Part shown: positions 1 through 11,826 of the stretch, in pieces
Position numbering within the stretch: the first letter of the stretch is position 1
Layout of the letters: each line of letters starts with the position of its first letter
DNA from: Lycocorax pyrrhopterus obiensis
Taxonomy: Eukaryota > Chordata > Aves > Passeriformes > Paradisaeidae
Direction of reading: 5' to 3'
NCBI GenBank assembly: GCA_014706295.1
Contig: JACSVZ010000002.1
Location: 57,497,617 to 57,561,616, forward strand
Length of the DNA stretch: 64,000 nucleotides
Translations under genes and position numbers: made by a program
The notes under the pieces: model-generated
Told to the model about the DNA's origin: nothing
Database searches by the model: none
What the model saw: only the letters and a program-made list of their open reading frames with translations

Positions 1-3000
1 CTATTATGTGAAAGTGTCAGGTTTTGTTTAAAAACAAATAGATCTTGTCATTGTAGCTAAAGGGAGTAAGTATAAAATAAAACATTCAAAAGGTCAACAT
101 TAAAAAAAAAAAGGCAAATTAAAGAAACATTTTTTTATTCACTGTAACCCTATAGATTGTGAAGAAAGAGGCTGACTCACAATTTTTCTGTACTTAGAGT
201 TGACCATCCTGTTCTGACAGAATGCATTACATATATTCAAATACAGTACACAGAGTAGAAAGTTCAGAGCCTTTGTCTGTTTCTGGAAGGCAACAGTATG
301 GATCAGAAAATTGTGCTTGCTTTGTTTTGAAGCTCTAGTTGGAATCCCAGGTTTGAGACTTGGCTTACTTTACACTTCAAGAAAGCATTAAAATGATTTT
401 TTAAAACTCAGGCTCTATACAGGTGGCAGACAAAATGACTTATGAGTGTCTTTGCAGGTGATATGCTAATGAAAATGTTCCAAAGGAAAGGAGTGGTAAA
501 AGCTTCCTGTGGTTAATGTAATTCAAAATACTCACAAATTTGTTTCTTAGTCATATTTGAAGAGGGAGTTTGAGGGAAGCATTGGTACAAAAAATTATGC
601 TACATACTATAAGATGAAGTAAGTGAGAGATTTGCCATTGATTTTGAAGGGACTGTGCTTTCTCTACTTATGCCAATGGAAAAGCCTTTCTTATTGCACC
701 TGGCAGTATGAAGCAGGTGGTGGTTTTTTCCTCTTTACACAACAGAAACAGTACATAGTACAACTGGTTGAGAAGTTGGGTCCCCAGTAATCCACCCTCT
801 CTTTACTAATATTGCATAAATGTTTCTGATTTTCTTCAGGTTTAGGATTTTCTAAATTAAAAAAACCCCAACTAATAGTGACAATACTTGTCAGAGATAT
901 CAGGAATACTTAAAGGGTTACAGGTTTGTTCTTTTGCACCAATAATAGATTCAAGCCTAGAAGGGGAGGTTGAGAACAAGCTGGTGCTCATTTCATAGTA
1001 GCTCTTTTAATCCATCAATTACCCAGTTCAGAAACTATGGTAAAATATGTACTTTATATATTGCCATTGGGCATCTGCCAGTTAACATGGACTGTCTGAG
1101 TAATAGTTCTAAGAATCGCATGAAAGAACTCAGTAGGGGCCAAAATGTTGAAACTTTAATAATACCTTGGGATCAGAACTGCCCTTGGCCTAACCCCATG
1201 TACTGTACTTCTTGAGAAGTCATCGCATTTTGAGTTTAATGATCAAATGAATATTCGTTTTTCTTGGTGTACCAAAAAAGCATGGGGACATTGTTCTCCC
1301 AAGTGCAGGTAGTTTGTTCATTTTCCAACAGTATCCTATTATAGTCACAGGGCTAGATTCTGAGGAGTTATTACAGTCAGGCACCTAATCCCCTTGAGTG
1401 GAAGTACAGCAGTCTGTGTTAAGCCTGTTTGCCATATGCAGCAGCTGAATTAGACATCTTAGAATGGGGGCCAAAATTTCCTAGGAGCCTGACGGGAGGA
1501 ATCAGCACTTTGAGACGCTGATAGTAAGCCAGTAAGAAATACTGAAGACTGAGGTAGAGAGGCAACTCAGGATCCTCAGCCTGGAGTGGGAAAGATAGCA
1601 GTTTTGTGGTTTCCAGTACTCACCTGGGAAGAGGGAATCTCAAATTGCAGTCCCAGCTCTGAGTAATGCTCAAGTATTTTATTCAATGTCTGTTTTATTT
1701 AAAATACATGAAGAGTTATAGACTCCTCCATCACCAGACACCTCACTGACCCAAGCCACCTTAACTTATTTTTGCAAAGCAGAGAAGCTTCCAAAGAAAA
1801 TTAAACAGTATTCTATCTATTTTACCTCCCTTCTCTTCTCTTCAGGATCACACCAAGCAAACACACGGTAAGGACACTCCAGAGTGTGGAACAGGAGCAA
1901 TGACTCAGTCAACAATGTTGTGACCCTTATATCCTGCTTGTTACAGTCTTCTTCTAGTGTCCCATTTGAGATCTGCAGGCAGGCGCACTACTGCAATGTA
2001 TCTCAGATACTTTGAGTCCCTGTGCTCTTTTTGAAGTGATTGTCCCTGTTTCAAGCCTCCTTGCTGACACTGCAGGTAGAGGTCCGATTTTTGAAAAGGA
2101 GTGGTAAGGGAGCAGCTAACAAAAAAATTAATAAGAAAAGGCTTCGCATCTTCCCACAGTTTCTTCTAGCCACTTGGTGAACATATCTGCCTTTCAAATG
2201 CCTTCATTTATCATGTCATAGCATACGGTTCCCCATCTTCAATCAGCTTGTCTCAGTGTATGATTCCTGTATATTCCTGGTCCCCACCCTCCAGGAACTC
2301 TTTCTTACCCATTCTTCTGTTCCCTTTACAAATTAATGTCACATTTGAGGGGTGATTTGTACTGAAGTCCTTTTTAAATACACTTGTCAGGGGTGTGTTC
2401 TCACAAGAGAACACCCTTACAGGTCAACCATTTCCTGGCCTGTAGATCAGGAACCAGCTATGAGGATCATAGAGCTAGCAGTGCTTCAGGTCTGCAAGCA
2501 TCTCCATCTGAAGGTTTATGACCAGGGAACGGTTATAAAGAAAACCCACAAAAGTTTCTTTGAAATTATTTTGCCCTCTCAAAGCTGAGCCAAAATTATC
2601 CTCAGAAGTTAAACTCATGTCCAGCTAATACAGAGAAAAAGCCTACAGCCAATATACGTCCTACAGGCTCTAACCTCTCATGTTAAGCAACTAATTTGGA
2701 ATCTGTGCAGCTACATACCTGCAGTATCACCTGCCTTTGCCACATTAACCACCAGCTTAATCTTTTGCTCTGAAGTATCTGTAAAGCAGCTGTTCTGGCA
2801 TCTCCAGCAGCCACTAAGCTGCTATTTGTGCAAGCTGCTGCATAGTTTAGATTTGCTAGCAGTAATAAATCATATGGTCCTTCTATCACTGCCATAGGAA
2901 AAGAAAAAGTTCAGTTTTTCAACATCTACAGCCTTTGTTCCCTACTTTTGCATTCTACCCAATTTTAATACCAGGCAATAGACTAATCAGGGAATTTTAG

Positions 3001-3870
3001 TGGCAGCTGGGACCAAATCACATAACATCCACAAATTACGATGAACTTTTAACAATCTCAGCTTTTATTTCTAGTGAAGTTCATTTACTGATTCCTGAGT
3101 TGAAATGTTTGGAATGCAAAAGCTGAAAGAGAATGCTCAAATTCAAAGAAAACCTGGTTTTTTTGGATTAATAGCCGTTATACAATATTAAAGTTTCCTA
3201 CTGAAGCAGTGACAAGATGTCATTATATATAAGGCCTGAGATACCTGACAACTGCCTTTGAAGTAAAATATTTTCTGTATAGACAAAACAACAATGGCAT
3301 AAAAAATCCTCTCTGAATTTCCATAACTGTGCATTCCTTTCTGTTTTTAATAAATTATCCCATGTATCTTGTTACAGAAAATTTGAACCTACATTATAGT
3401 TGTCAAAAGAAATCTGACTTGGGAGTCTTTGGTGCATTTTTTCCAGCATGCCATGTTTTCAGTTTATCCATTTTTCAGCATATCTGTGATTAAACAAGAA
3501 TGCTTCACTAAAATCTAGGAGAGACTTAAGATGATTAATAGCTGCAAATAAAACAGCCCTTTTAAACCTGGCAGATAAACAACAGGCCCCTCCTGAAGTG
3601 GGAAGCTGCTGGATGATAGATGGTGAAGTGACCCTTCCCCAGGAACCAGTTTTGCCCACTAGATACTTTCAAGGTCTTGTAGGTAGGCTACATAGGCAAA
3701 ATTACGGAGGATAAGGCAATACTGGAATAGCAAAGCTGTTGTGAAGGAAGTGCACTGACAGAAGATATGTGAAGTGCTTGGAATAATGGCAGGCTATGTT
3801 ACAACCAACTTTAACTAATACACCATCTTTTGATATGAACTTGAAGGTGCTGAAGTTCAAAGTGAGGTCA
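1..3870. other. Intergenic, no gene seen
   Basis: AT-rich upstream DNA. The few short open frames overlap on both strands, carry no recognisable domain and look random. No repeat family was recognised. One acceptor/donor-like pair near 1845/1868 is discussed among the rejected items. Confidence 0.6.
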
Positions 3871-3873
3871 GAT

Positions 3874-4048
3874 ATTGGAACAAGTTGCCCAGGGGAGTGG
3901 TGGAATCACCACCCCTGAAGTGTTAAAACAATGTATGGCTATGGCACTGAGGCATATGGTTTAGTGATGGACTTGGCAGTGCTATGTTAACAGTTGGACC
4001 TGAAGACCTAGAGGTATTTTTCAACCTTAATGATTCCTTGTTTCTGTG
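3874..4048 (+). mobile_element. CR1 LINE 3'-end fragment
   Basis: Diverged 3' end of a chicken-repeat-1 (CR1) non-LTR retrotransposon in sense orientation. The typical order of CR1 tail phrases is visible: a 'gttgcccaggggagtgg' block, an 'aatcaccacccctgaag' block, then 'ggtttagtgatggacttgg' and a tail with 'aaccttaatgattcc'. The 5' part is absent, as expected for 5'-truncated CR1 copies. Mismatches to the CR1 pattern suggest an old insertion. It encodes nothing. Confidence 0.8.
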
Positions 4049-5234
4049 TACTCCTTTTTTTAAAAATCACTTTATTTAAACAGAAGTATAACACTTTACA
4101 CCAACGAAAAGCTTCTGTGCACAAGGTTGTCCAAGAGATATTTTTAATCTAATATCCTTTAAAAAAATTTAATGAGGAAATATTTTTACATGTGCTAACT
4201 AGACTTCTAACACTTTCCCAAAAGCAAACAGTGTGGATTATTCATTAAGGTACTTTTAATAAATTGCAAAATGGTTTTTTGCTTGCCTAGCTAAATATTA
4301 GGGTTCTCTGGTACTTTTTACCTGGTCCTACTAGAGGGACATTTTAATTTATCCAGACAATAGGCAAAACTTCTATTTCTTCTACAGTTAACCTGAATAA
4401 TTAAGCACCTGAATAGGTCTAGTCTGTTCCTTTGAGAAAGAAAAGCTATATTGTGTTTCTAGAGTTCCTGTCTGTGGCAGATACTTGCTTAGGGTCACTA
4501 CTGCTACTAATTCCATGAGCCTTTCTGCTTGGCTTCAGCATAGGGGGAGTATGAAGGAGAGGTCTTTGATATTGCCCAAGGAGTACTGACTAACTCCCAA
4601 AGGTCAACAGCAGACGGTACATAACCACGTGCCAGCAAATGAAGCCCTGGTACCAAGCTTCAAGCTCTCCGACTTGGATTTTTGGGCCACAGTCAAAGGA
4701 GCTGGTGATGAACATACTTTCAGTGCTTCCTTTGTAGTGACCCTCATATATCCATACACTCATATATACATGCTCACATAAATGTTAGAAGTTAGAAGAT
4801 TGAACAGACCTACACCATTTCTGCAACTTTAACTAATTGAATCTACTATTTGATTTTGAGAAAGCATTATTGGATGAGGGACAAAGGAGAGGAAAAGAAA
4901 GAAAAAGGCTATTTTCTTTTTCTTTTTGGAGAAACCTCGTTATTAAAAACTGTAATATCTGAATTCCCAGATGACTATCCCTCTGAATTCAATCATGCTC
5001 CCAGGAGCACAGCGTAGTTAGAAAAAGCTCAGGTTGCCAGAACTGCAGCTGTAGTGTAATGCCTGCCTTATACAGGAGCATCAGACCAGGCAGTATGGAC
5101 CACTTGCAGGAGTGGTTCAAACCCTGGTACCATCTCCATGCCCTTCGACAGCAGCTTTCAGGCTTAGATTTTTGCTACAATGCAATAGCAGCTTTTCTAC
5201 AACCATTTCTATAGAAAGATGAAACAAATTATTT
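4049..5234. other. Intergenic, no gene seen
   Basis: AT-rich sequence without a recognisable gene or repeat, lying between the CR1 fragment and the solo LTR. Confidence 0.55.
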
Positions 5235-5239
5235 CCCTG
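5235..5239. repeat. Target-site duplication, left copy
   Basis: CCCTG directly before the LTR. It is identical to the five bases directly after it. Confidence 0.85.
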
Positions 5240-5818
5240 TGTGCTGGTTTTGGCTGGGGTGAAACTACTTTTCTTCACAATGGCTAGTATGGACCTATGT
5301 TTTGTATTTGTGCTAAATACAATGTTCATAATATAGAAATGTTTTTGGTTTTGCTGAGTTGCTTGCACAGAGCCAAGGCCTTTTCTGCTTTTTGTACTGC
5401 CGTGCTGGTGAAGAAGCTGGAGGTGCATGGGAAGCTGGGAGGAGACAGAGGTGGGACAGGTGACCCTAAATGACCGAAGGGATATTCCAGTCCATGTGAC
5501 ATCATGCTCAGTATATAAAGTGGGGGAAGAAAGGAAGAAGAGGAGGATATTTGGACTGGTGACACTACTACACGTGATGGAGCCCTGCTCTTCTGGAGAT
5601 AGCTGAACACTGGCCTGCCCATAGGAAGCAGTAATTTAATTCCTTGATTTGCTCTGCTTGCATGTGTGGCTTTTTTGCTTTACCTATTAAACTTTCTTTA
5701 TGTCAATACACGAGTTTACTAGATTTTAGTCTTTCAGTTCTCTCCTCTATCCTGTTGCTGGGGTAGTGAGTGGGCAGCTGCATGGAACTTGGTTGCTGGC
5801 TGGAGTTAAACCATGACA
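5240..5818 (+). mobile_element. Solo LTR of an ERVL-type endogenous retrovirus
   Basis: A 579-bp element that begins TGTGCTGG and ends CCATGACA (TG...CA termini). It is flanked by a perfect 5-bp direct repeat CCCTG at 5235-5239 and 5819-5823. A TATA box (TATATAAA) lies at 5512-5519 and a polyadenylation signal (ATTAAA) at 5686-5691, in the order expected of U3-R-U5. No gag, pol or env sequence adjoins it, so it is a solo LTR left by recombination between the two LTRs of a provirus. A 5-bp target duplication fits class III (ERVL) elements. The head of the LTR at 24.13 kb belongs to the same or a sister family. Short antisense open frames inside it are incidental. Confidence 0.9.
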
Positions 5819-5823
5819 CCCTG
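5819..5823. repeat. Target-site duplication, right copy
   Basis: CCCTG directly after the LTR. It pairs with 5235-5239 and fixes both LTR boundaries. Confidence 0.85.
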
Positions 5824-6997
5824 GCAAAATAACTTCTGTCAACCCATTAGTTGCAGTTCAGACTCTTTCCCAAGTCTTCTGAATTTCTGCTGAAATGTTT
5901 CCCTCAGTTCGCAGTGGGAATTCTTCCTTTCCTCAGGCATTGGCACTGTCTTTGCAGCCATTCAGCATGATTTAGGGTGCTCTTGGCACTGCTGGCCTTT
6001 TAGGGTTTATTTGTTTCACCCAAAGACCCAGAGACCTAGGAGAAATTGTAAACCCACATTACAGGCCATCAAAAATCTCCTTTCCATTTCAGTGAAATTC
6101 CCATTTTGAATTTTTTTTACTCTGGGTTTCCCAAACAAATGAGAATTTAAAACAAATACTAAATTAAATAAAGAATTTAAATTTAACATATATTGTCACT
6201 GACATAAACACTGTTCCCAAAAATTGTCTTCCTACTTGCATTGTAGTCAACCTTTTCCCTCTATTAAAAAGACCATCTCTACTATTAAAAAAAGACCCAA
6301 ACAAAAGTACACGTGCTTAAAAAACAACCATGCACAAAACCATGAGTTTGACTGCAAGCACAAAAATCTGTTTCACAATAAGCAATGTCAGTAAACTACA
6401 GCGTTAGTCACATTAAAGTTGTCCTCCTTTTAAAAAGATACAAGTCTTTCCATTTTATACTTGGTCTGGAAAACCGGAATGCTGAAAAGCTAGAAGGGTC
6501 AGCAACTGGAGGTGGTTAGAAAATTTTTATGAAAATTTTCTACCTGCCAGGACCTTTAGAAAAGATATTTTTCAAAGGGCATTCACAACTATTTTGATGA
6601 AACATGTACATTTGATTCTTTTGCTTCGGAAAAAATGTTAAATCACTTTTTCTATGATGCTGTGTTGCAAAATCGATTTTACTTTGACTTTATTTTTCTC
6701 CTGTGTTTACACAGTGATAATGTATGGTGATATAACAAGCCTTGTGCCTATTATTTTTCATTTAAATTACACATATAGAACTGTTTAGTTACAACACAAA
6801 TAACAAAAAATCTCATTTAGTAAAATATGCAAGTTGTTTTAATATTATGTAGCATTAAGAGCACTTTCCAAAGTAAAAGTACTATAAAGTAAATAGAATT
6901 AATTGAATATTGAAATGTACTGCTTGACATCTGTTATATGCCAAGACACTTAAGACACAGTATATATAATCAACACATTGATAGAAATGAAAATTGC

Positions 6998-7018
6998 TTT
7001 TTTTTTTTTTTTTTTTTG
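6998..7018. repeat. Poly-T tract
   Basis: About 21 consecutive T. It could be the reversed tail of an old retrotransposed piece or a simple mononucleotide repeat. No recognisable element body adjoins it. Confidence 0.8.
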
Positions 7019-10000
7019 CCAAAGCTCCTCTTTGCAAGAAATACTCAAATTGGAACTCAGAAGACAGTTTCTAAATGTTGGTATTCCATGAAACAGAAAG
7101 TCCAAGTTTGATTTTTTCTATAAAGAGACATGAATTAATTGTGTACAGTCCAACTTTATCGCAGGTGCAGTCGATGGTAATTTTCAGACCCTCCCTGTGC
7201 AGAGAAACACTTCCCAAAACATTTTGGCAGGGTTGACTTTGAAACTTCCTGCTGGACAAAGAAATTTTAATTCAAATATGCCTTCAGAACTAAGCACTGA
7301 TTAATAACTAGCAATGATTAACAGGAGATATGCTTTCAGAGAGGATATCAAGAGTAAAAAGTGTCAAAGGCAAAATGTAGAAATGTGGGATCCTTCCCCA
7401 CAGACCTGTCCCGAGTTTTGTCTGCTGGTTTGTGTACAGCCAGGACTGCGCACGTTACAAAAACAGGTATTCTAAGACAATGTAATTGTCTCCAGCTTTT
7501 CTGGATCATGAAAGTGACTCCCAAGACTGCAGTAAGATTTTAATTTGCAAAAACTTTAAGATAATTACACTGAATTTGATGCTTTGTAATGATTTGAAAA
7601 AGCAAAATAAGGCTTCCTGAATAATCACAAATTTAAATTTTGGTGAAGATTCAGCATTTAGAGGAAACTGAATTTTGGCTGATGTGCACAGGCAATCTGA
7701 CTATATGGCTGGGCATAAAAGCCTAATAGTTTGATTGTGACATTTATGTTTCCTGTTTGTTGTTCTGTTCTTAAATGCCCATATCTCACTGTAGTTCTGA
7801 ATTTCAGGCAAAATTCAATAATTATGCCTTGCTGAGGTCTTGATCAACCTCATATTATTTTGTTATCAAAGACTGCATTCCTTCACTGCCTTTGGCTGAA
7901 GTTTATCTTATAATTTCTAGCAACGTCCAACAATTTCGGAACCATGAGACTTTCCTTATACAAGAAATCAAGTCCATTTAATGCTTGTCACAAAGGAAAT
8001 CCAGATGTTCAGAGTCTGTTTCCTAACTTACCTGTATGTCCACAGGTTTATACTAGAAACATCAGTATTTCCCTACATCTTACACTCTGCATGTTACTGA
8101 AAATCTTACCTGTATTCATTCTGTCTTATTTTTTCATTTCATGACTGTGAACTCATTTGCTTTCATAGCATTGCATTGTTTTATGTATGTACTACAAAGT
8201 ATGAACTACAATTAGGTTGATTTCCCCTGAGGTTTTAGAATATCCTTATCAAAACAATCAGAGAAGCCTCATCCCATCCTTTTGCTTACAACTAGGTTAC
8301 AGTTTCCACCCCTTGAGTCACCATCAGAACTACTTAATCTTTTATTTCTAGCAACTCCCTTCCACTTCTCAGTTCGTACATGTAATTGAGCTGATGACCT
8401 ACTTTGCACTCCTCAGGGATTTGTTTTGTTTGTTTTTTTTTTTTTTCTTTTGTTTCTTCTCAAAGTAGACTTTAATTGTAGAAGACTGTAATTAGTGTCT
8501 GTCTTTTGTTCTTCCTACACCTCTTTATCATCCTCGGAGTCACACATCATTGTTTTACCAATTTTTACACAACTTGTCTGTGGTTTATTTGCTGTATCTT
8601 TCCCAGGGTTTGTTTACTTTGGTCTAAGCTTCCTGGTAGAACAGCAATATATGCTCTGCCCATTGAAATTTTCCTCAAATTTTTCAGAAATAATAGCCAC
8701 TGACAGATTTGTATTTCTGATAATCCTGGAGTTTACAGAGAGTTCTCAATTACTTAGCTCTTAAAGATTTTTTTCCCAAAAGTTTGAAAATACTTAGTTT
8801 TTGTTTATATCTGAATAAATTAAACCCTTCCAGAAACATACACATCTTAGCCAACTTCTCTTCCAGAGACTCATAGTTGTACTAGTTCAAAATATCACAT
8901 GGGCAAGCAAAATGTAACTAAAATACATTTTTTTGTTGCTTGAGGACCCATCTTGTTGAATGAATGCCTAGTATAGCCTACAAACAGTAAGAACTAACGG
9001 CTCTAAAAAAGCAGCTTCCAGAAAGTTCTGCACTGACAGGATATCTCCCTCTTAGATGCGAATACAAATTTGTGGCTGCTTTCATGGTTTCCCAATGTTT
9101 CTACTCCATGCTGGAACAGAAACAAAATGTTTGAAAAGTTTGGCAAGAATTATGTTGTCAAGTTGCCCATTTTTAGAATGAAAATTGTAATTTGGTAAAT
9201 TTTGAAAATTTGTCATTCTGAATTTGTAAATCAGAAACCTTGAGAGGTCCATAGGAAGATAAAAAGAGGATAGATTCTTTTGTATAACAGATCTTTTTTA
9301 ATAGAGCTAACATGCCATTCTGGCAAAAAATATAACAAAATTTAATACTGGCATGTGAATTAAATACGTGCGTAAATCTTTCCCCAAAGATTGATATTGG
9401 TAATTATGAAGCAATGTTGCCTTTATTTGGAAGACAGAATGACAAGGCCTTAATAATTTCTGATGGAAAGTACTTGGACTAATAGTTTTAAAGCTCTGGT
9501 CCTTAGACCCTGACAATTATGGATTAATTTTCAGGTAGTTCTAAATATTGATCAAGCAATTCTGGTTCATGTGTGACATTTTAAAATTCCTGCCTTTATT
9601 ATTCCATGCAAATTGATATCTAAGCAAGTTTTAGATAAGAAAAAAATAATAACTTGCTAACTTCTGAATACTATGACTGGAACTGATGGTAATAAGTGAA
9701 TTACAAATATTGGCAACTCTCGGTTTGGGTTTTTTTAAATGTGGATCTTCATAGACTCAGGTATTGCCCCAGCCAGACATTGAAGGAAAACAGATGGCTG
9801 CGACTTTCTTGTTTGAAGGGTTTCTGTTTATAATAAAAGGTAGTGTTTCAAATTACTTGTTTTTATAAATATCTGACATCAAATGTAAGTGCTTAATTGA
9901 CCTAACTAGATGTCATCTATCTTTTTTATATTTCTAAAAAGACAGTAAGTAGTCTTCTGCAATAAGATGTAATATAAATGGTTTTATTCCTAATTCTTAT

Positions 10001-11740
10001 TTAGCAGAAATACAGATACAAAATATTTTGTACAAATCAACGCTACAGACTATGCTTTTTTCAGTTAGAAATTAAGTTACTAGGAAAATATCAGAGCAGT
10101 CTCTAGCAGTCTAGAATCTTTCTCTTTGACATGTTTTTGAAGATTGAAATAAATTTACCTTTAGCCTCTTATTTAAGCCTACAGCTACAAGTGCTGTGCA
10201 CAGAAAACTGGGAAATGTATTCCACTTTCTATTATTCAGTACTAGTGACATCATGTAGCAACTATGAGTTACTTTCCTTTAAAGCCTTTGGGAATATACT
10301 TCCCCATAAAAATTATTTGCAATTTTTATTGTAGCTTAAGATATAATCATCAGGTTATTCACAAATGTAGCATTAAGTGCCCTGAATTCAGATTTAAATG
10401 TACATGAAGAATGTACATTTACAATGTACAATGAATTGGAAACTATATTCTGCCTTGAAGCAACATAATAAAAGAAATGGATGATTACGACAGCTTTTTA
10501 TTTATGGTTCTAAAAAAATGTGACTTTAAAAATCATTTTACTGTAGACTATAACATACATTTTTTTCTTCTTTTTACTCGGGTTATTTTCAAATATGGAA
10601 TCTTATTTCCTTAACTATTCCCCATAAAACAATGTTTCATTTGTCTTTAGCCCATTTGTTAATGTACAGTAGGTCTGTTGAGTTTTGCAAGTAATTACTT
10701 AGATTAGACCTTTTGGGTTTTTTATGACTGTCATTTGTTCTACTGAAATAAAATTAAACTATTTTTTTTTCCAAAATTGCCTGTGTGCCACTTGACTTGC
10801 CTAAATGGATTGGAATAAGCCAGATTTAGAGTAAATGATGGCTTTTTAACTGTACTAGGTAGTGTTATTGCCAAAATAGGTGTAGGATCCTCTGATGAGT
10901 TTAGGAAGAGGGTAATTCTTTGTGACATTTTCTGAAGATTAATTTCAGCTTTCCCTGAAAGATAAAATTTCAGTCAAAAACATGAGAATGAAAGGAATTA
11001 CTGTTTTTTAAGCTTTAACTATAGTTACACAGACAACTCGGAATAATCATTGCATTGGCTGTTTGAAAAGCCCATCGTTAAGGTAGCCAAGAACAAAAGA
11101 GCAGATTTCAGGCCAGACAGTAAATTGCTTGAAGGTAATATTTAACAAGCTTGTAGTTTTGTTGGTATATTTTTCGAAAGGATTCTGTTGCTAAGAACTA
11201 TAAATAGTAATTTTGGAGAAATATGCTCCTTTTGTGATATAACACAATGCGAAAAACTTTGTCCTCCTTCTAGCTGCCAAGCCCACCCATGCTTGCTTAG
11301 TTAATAATGAGCACAGTTCTCTAACATGGCATTTGTTAGTGAGCAGTTATTTACATATATAGATGCTCAGTATATAGATCATTCCATGTACATTAATGGG
11401 CTTCCTGGAAGCAAAAGGGCAGTGTCTATCTGGGTATGACTGTATGACTGTAAGACAGGGCCAGCATGCATAACATGAGCAAGGCATTATTGCACTAAGA
11501 GCTTGAACTAGTTTTCACTTACCTGGGGCATCAAAGATAAGCTACATGCTTGTTTCAGTTCTAAGGCTTTGCACAACTCTGCCTTTTGTTTACATTTCTT
11601 CTCTCATATTCCCCAGGGTGTCAACACCTTTTCTACCTGAGGCAGAAGCCAATTCTTTATCTGCTCCTTTTTCACCCTTCACACACACTCCCAAGTTTGC
11701 ATCTTTCTCTGAGTTGTCCAGCTGCCTTGGGGGAGGGCAA

Positions 11741-11826
11741 ATAAACAACAACAACAAAAAAAAACCAACAAAAAAGCAAACCAAATCAAAAGAAAACCAC
11801 CACCAACAACAAAAGGCAAAAAAAAG
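11741..11826. repeat. A-rich (CAA/CAAAA) low-complexity tract
   Basis: Strand-asymmetric A/C run made of CAA and CAAAA units followed by A runs. Open frames crossing it, rich in Lys/Asn or Phe/Leu, are compositional artefacts. Confidence 0.8.

Noticed and set aside
1846..1867. 22-base segment between a good pyrimidine-rich TTCAG acceptor and a GTAAGG donor
   Set aside because: No adjacent exon or gene exists for it to belong to; such pairs occur by chance in tens of kb.
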